From assembly GCF_023716865.1 (NCBI RefSeq), contig NZ_CP092417.1, positions 846,001-910,000 of the forward strand: a stretch of DNA of 64,000 nucleotides, in the 5' to 3' direction. The notes beneath the pieces were generated by a model that was not told the origin of the DNA, ran no database searches, and saw only the letters and a program-made list of their open reading frames with translations. Below are positions 29,021 to 38,945 of the stretch, one piece after another (the stretch's first letter is position 1; every line of letters starts with the position of its first letter). The position numbers and the translations under genes are program-made. This DNA is from Endozoicomonas sp. SCSIO W0465. GTDB taxonomy: Bacteria > Pseudomonadota > Gammaproteobacteria > Pseudomonadales > Endozoicomonadaceae.

Positions 29021-31066
29021 ATGACGAAACCCAAAACATTGGCCGTGGCCATCTCTGCGTTTTCTGCCTTACTGATAACTGGCTGTGCCAGCCAGTCATC
29101 TGATACAACGTCCACGGCCAGCACCAGCCTGGCACCGGCCTATGAGTGCAGTACCAGCACCCATGAAAAAGCCAACGACCTGAGAATCTACCAGATTATG
29201 GTGGAAAGCTTTGTCGATGGCGAAAAAGGAACCGGTCACGGCACCGGCTACGGTACCAGCCATCACCAGGGGGATTTGCAGGGTATTATTGACTCACTGG
29301 ACTACATCAAGTCTCTGGGCATGAATGCCATCTGGATGACACCGATCTTCAATTCAGAACCTGTCGAAGGTCAGGTACACTGGGATGACCGACTGGATGC
29401 TACCGGCTATTTTGCCACGGACTATTTTTCCATCGACCCACGCTTCGGCACCCTGGAACAGGCAAAAGAGCTGGTGGAAAAAGCCCATGCCAAAGGGCTG
29501 TACGTGTTTTTTGATGGTGTATTTGGCCACCACAAGAAATCCGGTGTCGTACCATCACCATCCGGCTTGCTGCCTTCCGGCAACCACAATCCCGTGGACT
29601 ATCCCCAGAGCCTGCCATTTTACCAGGAGGTGGCCACCTGGTGGGTGAAGGAACTGAAAATAGACGGCTGGCGTTTGGATCAGGCCTATCAGGTGCCCAC
29701 CGACGCCTGGACAGCAATCCGCAAAGCAGTGGATGAAGCCTCCCGGTCTGTGACTTACCAGAACCACAATGGTGAAACCGTTAATCCGCTGGGTTACATG
29801 GTGGCGGAGATCTGGAAAGAGGAAAATGCTATCCAGCAGGAGGGATACGGCAGTCAGGAAGCCCCGGCACTCTGTTCAGCGTTTGACTTCCCGATGCGTT
29901 ATCGCCTGGTGGAAACGTTTGCAGTGAATGAAAACGGTATTGGTGGTAAAGGTGGTGACTGGTTGGATGAAGGTATGAACCTGCACTCACTCTATCCGCC
30001 CCATGCGCAACCTAACCTGATGCTCGGTAATCATGATGTGTTGCGTTTTGGTGACCTTTTGCAGCGTGGTGGCATTGCCAATCCGGACAGTGCGGAATAC
30101 TGGTTGCGCCATAAAGCAGCTATGTCGTTTATGGCCGCTTACACCGGACCAATCACCTTGTATTACGGTGATGAAATAGGTGATGAAACGCCGGGCTTTG
30201 CTGAAAAACAGCCGGATAATAGTTGCGCGGTTCGTGGTATGTGTGATGACCATTCTGGACGCACCAGTGCCAAGATTGACGGGGTAACCGCTGAGTTAAA
30301 TCAACAGCAGCGTGATCTTAAAGCCTATGTCTCGTCATTGATGGCGTTGCGGGATCAACACACGGCGTTGTCTGCAGGTGAGCGCATTAACCTGCGTGCA
30401 GAGAAAGAGATTTACATCGACCACAAACAACACGGCGATGATGCCCTGCTCTACATGGTCAGCACCGACAGTGCTTTCCAAATGGTGACGCTGACCACGG
30501 CGGAAGCCGGTTCGGAAGGTCGGCTGGTGGATCTGCTGACCGGTGAGGTGTTCCTGCCGAAAAACAACGAATACTCCATTCGTATGAAAGGGTTTGAATC
30601 ACGATTCCTGCGCATTGCCAGACCGATTGCAGCCGGCCCAAAGGTCGCCAAACGTAATGCTGAGGCAATGACCGGTGAAGGCTTCCTGGCCCAGTGTGAC
30701 AACCCAACTGTGAATGAAGTGGGCCCGGCAGAAGGTACGCTGTTTGTGGTGGGCAGCTTCCCGGACTCTAACTGGATGCACAAACCAGCCAGGGCTTTTA
30801 GCTATAAAGGCAATGGCGTTTATCAAACCGTTACCAACGAGCGCAAAGGCAGCTATCGCTTCCAGTACGCCACCGCCAGCTGGAGCCCGCAATACACGGT
30901 TGCTGACCTGTCACAAAAGCCGGGTCAGCCAACCGCTGGGAAAAACGGCGGGTACGGTACGGATACCTCGGTGATGATACCGGAGGCAGGACGGTACGTG
31001 TGGAGCCTGACGTTCAAAGACAGTGGTGAGATAGATCAGGTGATGGTTTCCCGCTGTGCGGAGTAA
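29021..31066 (+). CDS. lipoprotein alpha-amylase (GH13) with C-terminal accessory domain
   Basis: 681 residues. ATG is preceded by GGGGGAACC. The signal peptide ends in lipobox LITGC (Cys22), so it is a membrane-anchored lipoprotein, probably on the outer membrane. The GH13 barrel runs from about residue 50 (NDLRIYQIMVESFVDG) to ~480. The catalytic residues are Asp220 (GWRLDQAYQV, nucleophile), Glu263 (MVAEIWKEE, acid/base) and Asp339 (MLGNHDVLRF). Residues ~565-680 form a separate beta-rich module (GTLFVVGSFPDSNWMHKPAR...) like the glycogen-recognition domains of starch enzymes. It would cut starch or glycogen outside the cytoplasm and feed LamB and MalE. It is divergent from glgP, and operators upstream place it in the mal regulon. 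Exact GH13 subfamily unknown. Confidence 0.88.
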   Translation: MTKPKTLAVAISAFSALLITGCASQSSDTTSTASTSLAPAYECSTSTHEKANDLRIYQIMVESFVDGEKGTGHGTGYGTSHHQGDLQGIIDSLDYIKSLGMNAIWMTPIFNSEPVEGQVHWDDRLDATGYFATDYFSIDPRFGTLEQAKELVEKAHAKGLYVFFDGVFGHHKKSGVVPSPSGLLPSGNHNPVDYPQSLPFYQEVATWWVKELKIDGWRLDQAYQVPTDAWTAIRKAVDEASRSVTYQNHNGETVNPLGYMVAEIWKEENAIQQEGYGSQEAPALCSAFDFPMRYRLVETFAVNENGIGGKGGDWLDEGMNLHSLYPPHAQPNLMLGNHDVLRFGDLLQRGGIANPDSAEYWLRHKAAMSFMAAYTGPITLYYGDEIGDETPGFAEKQPDNSCAVRGMCDDHSGRTSAKIDGVTAELNQQQRDLKAYVSSLMALRDQHTALSAGERINLRAEKEIYIDHKQHGDDALLYMVSTDSAFQMVTLTTAEAGSEGRLVDLLTGEVFLPKNNEYSIRMKGFESRFLRIARPIAAGPKVAKRNAEAMTGEGFLAQCDNPTVNEVGPAEGTLFVVGSFPDSNWMHKPARAFSYKGNGVYQTVTNERKGSYRFQYATASWSPQYTVADLSQKPGQPTAGKNGGYGTDTSVMIPEAGRYVWSLTFKDSGEIDQVMVSRCAE

Positions 31067-31123
31067 TATCCATCGAACTTTCTAACCATGGGGGAGAAGC
31101 AGTCGCGAAACTCTCCCTCGTCC

Positions 31124-31269
31124 CTCGTTCCCACGCTCCGCGTGGGAATGCATACGGATCTGGCAGCATGAGAAAGAGCTACTGCCTGGCAGGGTTTTCG
31201 GGGGCTCCATGCGAGTATGGTATTTGTGGCGGGATCGGTATGCATTCCCACGCAGAGCATGGGAACGAG
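31124..31269. repeat. REP-pair element, copy B
   Basis: 146 bp. Arms CTCGTTCCCACGCTCCGCGT and the inverted partner ending ATGGGAACGAG surround a conserved core (ACGGATCTGGCAGCATGAGA ... GGCGGGATCGGT). It lies in the convergent gap between amylase and glgX and may act as a bidirectional stop or mRNA-end structure. Confidence 0.85.
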
Positions 31270-31350
31270 ATGTCCAGAGTGTCCGCAGTGTTTTGCGACA
31301 AACTCTCTGCGTGGGAACGAGTCTGAGCGTTATTTCAGGGCAACTCCCTG

Positions 31351-33477
31351 CTAATTCATCTCTTTTAGCATGATCAGGCTGTGCGGGTGAACTTCATAGC
31401 TGCACTGATCAACAGACGGTTCCCGGATAAAGGAAGCCTCCTGGTCGGTATTCACCATGATCATCCGGTGTTTGAATTGGCCGGTCTCAGGGATTAACAC
31501 CCTGCCTATATGTTTACCAGCGTTCATGATGACCCAGATGGTCCCTTTTTCATCATCATTCGGGTCGTGAATTTTAACCGTCAGGGTGTAACAGTGGCGC
31601 TCACTGAAATAAAGAGGGTCCACGATTTCACCCTTCGGGGAATATAACTGGTATTCTGTACGGCCCAAACCATCAGTCAACAGTGGTTCATTGCGACGAA
31701 AATGCATCATCTGGCGGGTGAAATCGTGCATCATGGCACCGTCAGAGTCGCTGTTGTGCAGCCAGTCCCAGTCTAGCCAGGTGATGGGTGAGTCCTGACA
31801 ATAGGCATTATTATTGCCGTCCTGTGTGTTGCTGAACTCATCACCGGCAAACAGCATGGGTGAGCCCTTGGCCAGCATTAACATACCCACCAGGTTTTTC
31901 CGGCTGCGCAAGCGGGCTTTATTGATTTCAGGGTTGTCAGTGACGCCTTCTTCGCCATGGTTCCAGGAGTAGTTATGCTCATCACCATCCCGCCCGTCTT
32001 CACCATTGGCCAGATTGTGGCGCTGCTGGTAAGAAACCAGATCCATCAGGTTAAAGCCATCATGGCTGCAAATATAGTTGACGGTGGCAAGGTAACTTTG
32101 CTGGCTGAACAGGTCTTCCGAACCGGAAAAGCGCCAGGCCATTTCGGTTTGTGCTCCCTTGCTGCCTTTCCAGAACTTTCGGCAGGTATCACGGTAACGA
32201 TCATTCCATGACTGCCAGTCATTGGGAAAGTCGGTCATATGATAACCGTCCGGCCCGATATCCCAGGGCTCGGCAATCATTTTTACCCGGCTCAGCACCG
32301 GGTCCTGGCTAACGGCATAAAAGAAAGGTGCATCTTTGCTGTAATGACGGTGCTGACGGGCCATGGTGGGGGCCAGGTCAAAACGGAAACCATCGATCTG
32401 ATACTCCACCACCCAGTGACGCAGTGCATCCATGGTCAGACGCAGGGTCTGGTGGCTATCGAAGTTCATGGTGTTGCCGCAACCACTGTAATTTTCCGAG
32501 GAAATTTCACCGTCGTGATGGTTCATATGGTAGTAGTCGGTTTCAGCCAGACCACGCATGCTCAGGAATGGACCACCATGGCCACCTTCGCAGGTATGGT
32601 TGAACACCACATCCATAATGACTTCAATACCGGCGCGGTGCAGCTCCCGTACCATGGTTTTCATCTCAATAACCGGGTCGGACATGGCATAAGGAGTGTG
32701 TGGTGCCATCATGCACAGGGGGTTGTAACCCCAGTAATTGGCCAAGCCAAGGTGAGTGAGTCGCTCCTCACTGGCACTGTAAGTAACCGGCAGCAGTTCG
32801 ACCGCAGTAATGCCGAGGTTTTGCAGATAGTCAATGGTAACCGGGTGGCACATGCCCAGATAGGTACCGCGAATAGCCTCCGGGATATCCGGGTGGGTTT
32901 TGGTGAACCCCTTGAGGTGGGTTTCGTAATAAATGCTCTGCTGGTCCGGAATCTGTGGGTGGGTGATGTCCTGCCAGTCAAAGGCGGCGTCCCGCACCAC
33001 GCTGCGGGGCATTTTGGCGGCGCTGTCCTGTTCGTTGAATAGCCATTGAGCGTTGTCGTCTGAAATATAGTCAAAAATGTCCGGGCACCATTGCACCTCA
33101 CCACTGATTTCCCGGGCATAGGGGTCCATCAGCAGTTTGTTCCTGTTAAAACGTGGTGTTGCATCGGGAGCCCAGTAACCATCCGCCCGGAATCCGTAGT
33201 GCTGACCTTCGGTAATGCCCTCAACATACAGATGCCAGATGCCCTCAGCGGAAGGAAACATTTTCAGTTGTTGTTCATTCCCCTGTGCATCAAATAATGA
33301 CACAAACAGTTGTTCTGCTTGCGGGGCGTACACAGAAAAATTGACACCTGTCGCCTGATTACCAGGCACTGCCATAAGACTGGCATTGACTAACGTGGCG
33401 CCCTGTGGCGTGGTTTTTCCGGGAAAGGTGGAATAAGCAGACGGCGAATTCATAGCGTGTGAAGCTCTATTTGGCAT
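31351..33477 (-). CDS. glgX: glycogen debranching enzyme (isoamylase type)
   Basis: About 709 residues from ATG 33477 (MPNRASHAMNSPSAYS). ATG 33453 and ATG 33495 are alternatives. The open frame continues to 33618, but that part is translated REP repeat and is rejected. The order is a CBM48 N-domain (GVNFSVYAPQAEQLFVSLFD), then a GH13 barrel with FRFDLAPTM (nucleophile Asp), IAEPWDIG (Glu) and CSHDGF (Asp), then a C-terminal beta domain. ETHLKGFTKTHPDIP is typical of GlgX/TreX. It hydrolyses alpha-1,6 branches of limit dextrins in the cytosol. It follows glgB on the same strand, separated by a REP-pair copy. It probably formed a glgB-glgX operon and may now suffer polarity from the ISs in glgB. 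Confidence 0.92.
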   Translation of the reverse strand: MPNRASHAMNSPSAYSTFPGKTTPQGATLVNASLMAVPGNQATGVNFSVYAPQAEQLFVSLFDAQGNEQQLKMFPSAEGIWHLYVEGITEGQHYGFRADGYWAPDATPRFNRNKLLMDPYAREISGEVQWCPDIFDYISDDNAQWLFNEQDSAAKMPRSVVRDAAFDWQDITHPQIPDQQSIYYETHLKGFTKTHPDIPEAIRGTYLGMCHPVTIDYLQNLGITAVELLPVTYSASEERLTHLGLANYWGYNPLCMMAPHTPYAMSDPVIEMKTMVRELHRAGIEVIMDVVFNHTCEGGHGGPFLSMRGLAETDYYHMNHHDGEISSENYSGCGNTMNFDSHQTLRLTMDALRHWVVEYQIDGFRFDLAPTMARQHRHYSKDAPFFYAVSQDPVLSRVKMIAEPWDIGPDGYHMTDFPNDWQSWNDRYRDTCRKFWKGSKGAQTEMAWRFSGSEDLFSQQSYLATVNYICSHDGFNLMDLVSYQQRHNLANGEDGRDGDEHNYSWNHGEEGVTDNPEINKARLRSRKNLVGMLMLAKGSPMLFAGDEFSNTQDGNNNAYCQDSPITWLDWDWLHNSDSDGAMMHDFTRQMMHFRRNEPLLTDGLGRTEYQLYSPKGEIVDPLYFSERHCYTLTVKIHDPNDDEKGTIWVIMNAGKHIGRVLIPETGQFKHRMIMVNTDQEASFIREPSVDQCSYEVHPHSLIMLKEMN

Positions 33478-33566
33478 GATCAAAAGTTTTTCCATATTCT
33501 GCAGACTCCGGTCTGCATTCCCACGCAGAGAGGTTGTCGCAAAACCCTGCGGACACTCTGGACGTT

Positions 33567-33711
33567 TCGTTCCCATGCTCTGCGTGGGAATGCATACCGA
33601 TCCCGCCACAAATACCATACTCGCATGGAGCCCCCGAAAACCCTTCCAGGCAGTGGCTCTTTCTCATGCTGCCAGATCCGTATGCATTCCCACGCAGAGC
33701 GTGGGAACGAG
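33567..33711. repeat. REP-pair element, copy C (between glgB and glgX)
   Basis: 145 bp in the opposite orientation to copy B, with the same conserved core. A further half arm (GCATTCCCACGCAGAGAGGT) lies at about 33515-33535, just upstream of glgX. The element sits in the glgB-glgX intergenic space. Confidence 0.85.
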
Positions 33712-34689
33712 GGTAACACAAACGGGATCAAAGCAGACAGTAAGTGCCGGGGGCTTTTTCCCGTTATGGGAGTTACTCCCGGTCAGCGGTCAGCATAATA
33801 GTTGCCAGTGGTGGCAAAGTCAGGCTGATACTCTGGGTTTGAGAATGTTGCGCTACCGGTCGGGTTGCGACGGAACCATTGACAATATGACTGCCACCAA
33901 AGCGCTGGTCATCGCTGTTAAATATTTCTTGCCATAACCCATCGACCGGCACACCAATACAATAATCATGTCGGACATAGGGCGTCATGTTACTGATAAT
34001 GACCATAGTTTTACCTGCGCTGTCCTTTCGGTAAAAGGCGAAAACGCTTTGTCCATGGTCTTCCAGTATCAGCCAGCGAAAACCATCGCGATCAAAATCA
34101 AGCTCATGCAGTGCCGGGTAACGCTGATACAGGGTATTCAACTCACTGATCATCGTTAGCATACCCTGGTGGTAAGGGCCCTGCTGCAACAGGTTCCAGT
34201 TCAGGCTTTCTGCCGGGTTCCACTCGTTGGTCACACCAAACTCGGAGCCCATAAACATCAGCTTTTTACCGGGGTGCCCGAACATAAACCCGTAATAAGC
34301 CCGGAGGTTGGCAAAGCGCTGCCAGTCATCGCCGGGCATTCGGCTGAGGATTGTGCCTTTACCGTGCACCACTTCATCGTGGGAGAGGGAGAGCACAAAG
34401 TTCTCGTTATAGGCGTACACCATACTGAAGGTCATTTCATGATGGTGATGCTGGCGATAAATCGGGTCCCGCTTCATATAGGCCAATGAATCGTGCATCC
34501 AGCCCATATTCCACTTGTATAGGACTTACGCATTGATGACACCGATAAATTTTGGTAGGAGGTGATCCTTCCCCTTTGCAAAACTCTCAATGAAAGCGCC
34601 TATTGTCTCTTTAAACAGCCCCCGTTGGTGCTGATAAATATTCGTAAACTCCTGCTCTATCTGCATTTTCTGGAGATAAACAAAAGCTA

Positions 34690-36216
34690 CTCGACTTTAG
34701 AGTTTTAAGAGCACAATAGTTCCGGCGCATAATCTGCTAAAAGCAACCATCCCCAATGACGAAATTCGAGATGGTTGCCATGCTCACTTCAGATCATCAA
34801 GTAATCCTCAGGGAGCTCGCTTCATATACAACCTTTCTTGCTGGAGCGCTATCATCAACTGCAGTACCAACGTTCTGCGAACTGCTGTTCGGTTGCATGC
34901 TTTCAGCCGACGGCTTTGTTACACAGGCGTTGTTAACAATTGATTTTCATTGTGTGTGGAGCAGCTACCACCACTGGCTATCTCAGGGCAAGTGGCAATG
35001 GAAGAACTTGGCACGCCACTTGATCCGTCTGGTCTGCTCCAAAGCTCCTGAGAATCAACCTGTGGTCCTGGGGCTTGATGACTGGGTAATCGAACGGTTT
35101 TCCGACAAAGCCCCTGCTTGTCGTACACATCATCAACACAGCAAGAAACGCAATCGGCCGACGTACATCTGGGGGCAGTGTTGGGTTTCCCTGGCCATCA
35201 TATTTGAGCGGGCTGCAGATGAAGTATTTACCGCCATACCGGTGATCTCATTTCCGACACCAGCTTCAGGTAACACCAGCAAACTGAAAATTGCCGTGGC
35301 CATGCTCAGGGTGGTACGCAATGAAGTGAAGGATCGAGTGCTACGCCTGCTAACCGATTGCTGGTATATGAACTGGACACTGATAAAGCCAGCTCTGGAA
35401 ATGAACATAGAAGTTGTTGGTCAGATACCTTCAAATCGGGCCCTCTATGCTTTGCCGCCAGCACCCACCGTAAAGAAGCGAGGGCGCCCAAAAAAGTACG
35501 GCATCAAGATGACGACAGAACAGGTTAAGAAACTGCCGGAAGAAAAAGCAACAGTATGGATGTACGGCAAATTTCGCAAAATACGTTATCGTACCCTGAT
35601 CTGTCGCGCCAGATTCCTTAAAGGTCGTGAAGTACGCGTCGTCTGGAGTCGCTTTGAAAATGACAAAGGTCTGACCGAAAGCAGAATATTCATCTCGACC
35701 AATCCGGAACTTGAGGGACTGGAGGTGCTTCGTGCCTATTCCCGGAGATGGCCGGTAGAGCCAATGTTTCACCAACTCAAACATGCTTTTGGCTGTTGCC
35801 ATTTATGGCAGCAGAAATTGCGAACACTGCTTCGATGGATGCATTTGAAAATGGCAGGCTATGCATTATTGCAGTTATTAACCGTTTGTAAAAATCAGGC
35901 ATGTCTGAATATTTCTCGGATACCCTGGAGAAGCCCGGATACAACCACTGCAGGCATGATGAAAATTGCTCTTTCAGGAATTATTCCGAGGTTCTCTATT
36001 CGCAAGGGCTGGAACAGATATAAGCAAAAATATGAGTTCAATTTTCGCGATCTGATCGACCAGTTAATACCGGATAATTCAGAAGCAGCATAACTAAAGG
36101 CTTTTAGGCAAAAAACGGAAGTAATAACGAACTTGGAAAAACAGTTCACTGATTTCGGCTTGCTTCACTATAAAAAGCTGACCGAATTATCGTTTTATAC
36201 AGACTCTAAAGTCGAG
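34690..36216 (+). mobile_element. insertion sequence IS-A nested in IS-B
   Basis: 1,527 bp with inverted termini CTCGACTTTAGAGT at both ends. A 9-bp target duplication CAAAAGCTA lies at 34681-34689 and 36217-36225. It carries one transposase on the plus strand. It inserted into IS-B after IS-B had landed in glgB. Confidence 0.9.
34756..36093 (+). CDS. DDE transposase of IS-A
   Basis: 445 residues from ATG 34756. DDE-type motifs: VLGLDDWVIERF (Asp), LLTDCWYMNW (Asp) and EPMFHQLKHAFGCCHLW (Glu). The basic stretch KKRGRPKKYG is a likely DNA-binding patch. It resembles DDE_5/IS701-like or IS4-like enzymes. I cannot fix the family from sequence alone. The frame is intact, so the element may still be active. 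Confidence 0.85.
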   Translation: MTKFEMVAMLTSDHQVILRELASYTTFLAGALSSTAVPTFCELLFGCMLSADGFVTQALLTIDFHCVWSSYHHWLSQGKWQWKNLARHLIRLVCSKAPENQPVVLGLDDWVIERFSDKAPACRTHHQHSKKRNRPTYIWGQCWVSLAIIFERAADEVFTAIPVISFPTPASGNTSKLKIAVAMLRVVRNEVKDRVLRLLTDCWYMNWTLIKPALEMNIEVVGQIPSNRALYALPPAPTVKKRGRPKKYGIKMTTEQVKKLPEEKATVWMYGKFRKIRYRTLICRARFLKGREVRVVWSRFENDKGLTESRIFISTNPELEGLEVLRAYSRRWPVEPMFHQLKHAFGCCHLWQQKLRTLLRWMHLKMAGYALLQLLTVCKNQACLNISRIPWRSPDTTTAGMMKIALSGIIPRFSIRKGWNRYKQKYEFNFRDLIDQLIPDNSEAA

Positions 36217-38702
36217 CAAAAGCTAAAATTGCAGCAAATATATGGTTTCTGACGGGTCGTTCGCTGCGAACCTGAAAGTGCTCAATATGGCAAACCTGCT
36301 TGATCGCCCTGTGAAACTGTTCGATCTGCCAGTGCTGGTCATGGATCTGCTTGAAGTCATTGCGTTCAAAAGGGACTTCCTCTGGCAAGTAAACCACGTA
36401 GTGGCGACGCTGGTCTTTTAGCATCGTCCTGAACAACCGGATCTTACCGAAGTCTTTGAGCCATACATCCAGACCATTGTCGGGGATGTCGAGGTGTTGA
36501 ACCTGCTGCCATTTACCTTTTTCCAGTGATACTGTCCTGTTTTTCTCAACGGCAAACATAAACCCAGTCTGATGGTTTTTAATCGTCTTCAGGTTAGTCG
36601 TGCAGCTGTACCAGGAGTCACCGGTAACGAACGCTGGCTTCAGCCCCCATACCAGCACTTCAATCAACATTTCACGGAAGTAGTCGTTTTTTGTCTTGTC
36701 TTCCGATTTGTCGTATATCCTGTAATTCACCGGCATATGGCGCCCGGATACGTCGGTGTAATAAAGGGTGATGAGGTTAACTCCCTTAACCACTCGGTGA
36801 TGTTTACCCGACCAAAAGTGGCCAACCAGTGCCACGGAGTAGCTATAAGGTTTGTCGAGCACGCTGTCATCAACGCTCAGGGTGCCGCCAATAGGGTTTA
36901 AACTTTTGACTGCTTCATCGTACATATCTTTGGGCTGATAGTTTTCACGCTTAAGAAAGCGGTTTGCGCTATCGTGAGAAAAGTCGGTAACCTCGGCCAG
37001 TCTTGTGCATGTTGATGATTTTGGCTCACTAATCAAAAAGCCAATGTATTTTGCAAGAGTGCATCGTGCAGTGGTCGGTCGAGTGGTAGTTCTCACTTTC
37101 ATCCCTGAAGACATCTGTTTTTTGGCATTATCAAATTTTAGAGCCTGTTGTCAATGCGTAAGTCCTATTGTAATCAAACCCGAGGCTTTGCGGGTGTCCG
37201 GGGCGTGATACACAGGGCCAGCTGGTGGACTCCTCGGCGATCATCATGCAGTTGGGATGCAGTCGGTGTACTTCATGGTTGAGGCGCTGCAAAAAGGCGA
37301 CGGCTTCAAGGTGTTCATTGCCGCCCAGGTGGTTGGGTGTCCACTCGCCCTGCTTTCTGGAGTAGTCCAGGTAGAGCATGGAGGCCACGGCATCCACCCT
37401 CAGGCCATCAATATGAAACTCATCCAGCCAGTACAGGGCATTACTGATGAGAAAATCCTGTACCCATGGCGAACCGTAATTGTAAATGCAAGATTTCCAG
37501 TCCGGATGCCAGCCCCGCTGGGGATCTTCATATTCATAAATAGCGGTCCCGTCAAAACGGAACAGGCCGTGTTCATCCTGGGGAAAGTGGGCGGGTACCC
37601 AGTCCAGAATCACACCTATATTGTGCTGGTGGCACTGGTCAACCAGGTAGCGGAAGTCATCCGGTGTGCCGTAGCGGCTGGTGGGCGCAAACAGCCCCAA
37701 CGGCTGATAGCCCCAGGACTCGTACAGGGGGTGCTCGGCAATGGGCAGTAACTCGATATGGGTAAAGCCGGTTTTGCGGATATAGGGAATCAGTTCGTCG
37801 GCCAGTTCCCGGTAATTCATGAAACCACCGTCATGGGATTTTTTCCATGAGCCCAAGTGGAGTTCATAAACGGACATGGGTTTATTATGGTTCAGCTCGC
37901 GTTTGTTCAGCCATTGGCTGTCAGACCATGTATAGGTACTTTCCGTTTGTACAATGGAGGCAAGGCCCGGCCACTGTTCCACTTTATGGCCAAAGGGGTC
38001 GGTTTTTTCCGGCAGCAGCTGGCCATGCTGGTCGTGCAGCTCATATTTATACAGGGCACCTTCGGTAACCCCTGGCACAAACAGTCGCCAGATACCGTCA
38101 TCGGCACTGGCCATGGGATGGCAGCGACCGTCCCACTGGTTAAAATCACCAATCACGCTGACGGAACGGGCATGGGGAGCATAGACCTTGAATAGCACAC
38201 CGGAAACACGACGCTGGCGGGTAATGGCGTGCTCCACTTTCAGGGCACCCAGGTGGCGGTACAGGTGCAGCGGGTCGATATCCTGTTGGCAGAGGGTGTA
38301 CTCGCCAAACTGGTAGGGATCAAACCGGAGTTCTTCTGATCCGTCCTTCAGGGTGATGTTCAGCAGATAGTAAAAGGTTTTTTTGCGCCGGGGAAAATCC
38401 AGCTCAAAAAGGCCATTGGCCAGTCGGTTCATTCTGCCCAGTGATTTACCGGTGCTTTCCTGCACCACGTCGATGCACTCGGCATCAGGGTGCCAGGCGC
38501 GAATGGTCAGGCCGCTGCCGGATGGCGCCGGGTGGATTCCCAGGATGGAAAAAGGTGAGGCATTCATCACCTGGCTCAGGCTCTGGGTTACCGGTATCAG
38601 TTCAGCACCCATTAATTTTTTTCCGGGCATTTTAAATCACTGCGAGAGAGGAGGTTCGTTTTTTCCCATGCATTATGGCCGTGAAATGGGATGGTGGGAA
38701 GT

Positions 38703-38717
38703 TGTAAACGTTTTACA
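38703..38717. promoter_or_regulatory. LacI-family operator candidate (glgB)
   Basis: TGTAAACGTTTTACA, nearly a perfect palindrome, 73 bp upstream of the glgB start. Confidence 0.6.
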
Positions 38718-38811
38718 GACTTTGGGAAGGGTAGCGCAACAAAAGCAGCTTTTGTGAAAATGGTGCAATACGACCTGCCGGGTTTGTCAAAGATCGGCGG
38801 TACGCCTTTAC

Positions 38812-38938
38812 CTCGTTCCCATGCTTTTAGGCCCTGTGGGTCCCGCGTGGGAATGCATACCGGAGTTCACAGGTATCCTCGTTGCAGGCAATTTATCGGG
38901 AACTTGGGGTAGGCATTCCCACGGAGGACCGTGGGAGG
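38812..38938. repeat. REP-pair element, copy D
   Basis: Arms CTCGTTCCCATGCTTTTAGG (expanded with GCCCTGTGGGTCCC) and GGCATTCCCACGGAGGACCG around a core unlike that of copies B, C, E and G. It lies between the glgB promoter region and the esterase stop. Confidence 0.7.
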
Positions 38939-38945
38939 TCACATT

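Larger units (their letters stand above)
34566..37114 (-). pseudogene. transposase of IS-B, disrupted by IS-A
   Basis: The main piece (37114-36217) reads MSSGMKVRTTTRPTTARC ... SVDDSVLDKPYSYSVALVGH (first Asp), FVTGDSWYSC (second Asp) and DQHWQIEQFHRAIKQV (Glu), then is cut at FAAILAF. The missing end continues left of IS-A (34689 downwards) as VYLQKMQIEQEFTNIYQHQR ... to FIGVINA with a stop close to the IS terminus. Splicing out IS-A plus one 9-bp copy rejoins the frame exactly. This is a DDE transposase, possibly IS701-like. The piece given here stops near the C-terminal end. The exact stop lies in the terminal repeat at about 34530. Confidence 0.8.
34520..37167 (-). mobile_element. insertion sequence IS-B in glgB (itself interrupted)
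   Basis: Terminal repeats TAGGACTTACGCATTGA at both ends (inverted), with a 5-bp flanking direct repeat TTGTA (34515-34519, 37168-37172). Without the inner element it is 1,112 bp. It carries one transposase on the minus strand. The transposase type looks like those annotated as IS701-like DDE elements, but the 5-bp duplication is not diagnostic, so the family call is tentative. Confidence 0.88.
33773..38630 (-). pseudogene. glgB: 1,4-alpha-glucan branching enzyme, split by nested insertion sequences
   Basis: The N-terminal piece (38630-37173) has an N1 beta domain, a CBM48 (FKVYAPHARSVSVIGDFNQW) and the barrel with GLRVDAVASMLYLDY (nucleophile Asp) and MMIAEESTSWP (Glu). It breaks in GFDY. 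The C-terminal piece (to 33773) resumes KWNMGWMHDSLAYM and carries LSHDEVVHGKGT (third catalytic Asp) and the C-domain. Removing the 2,648-bp insertion and one TTGTA copy restores GFDYKWNMGW, the normal family sequence. The triad is now divided over two reading frames, so activity is very unlikely. The enzyme would add alpha-1,6 branches to glycogen. A LacI-type operator lies about 75 bp upstream of the start. Confidence 0.95.

Noticed and set aside
33478..33618. N-terminal extension of glgX (CIPTQSMGTKRPECPQGF...)
   Set aside because: This part is translation of REP-pair DNA and lies upstream of the normal GlgX N-terminus. ATG 33477 or 33453 gives the family length.
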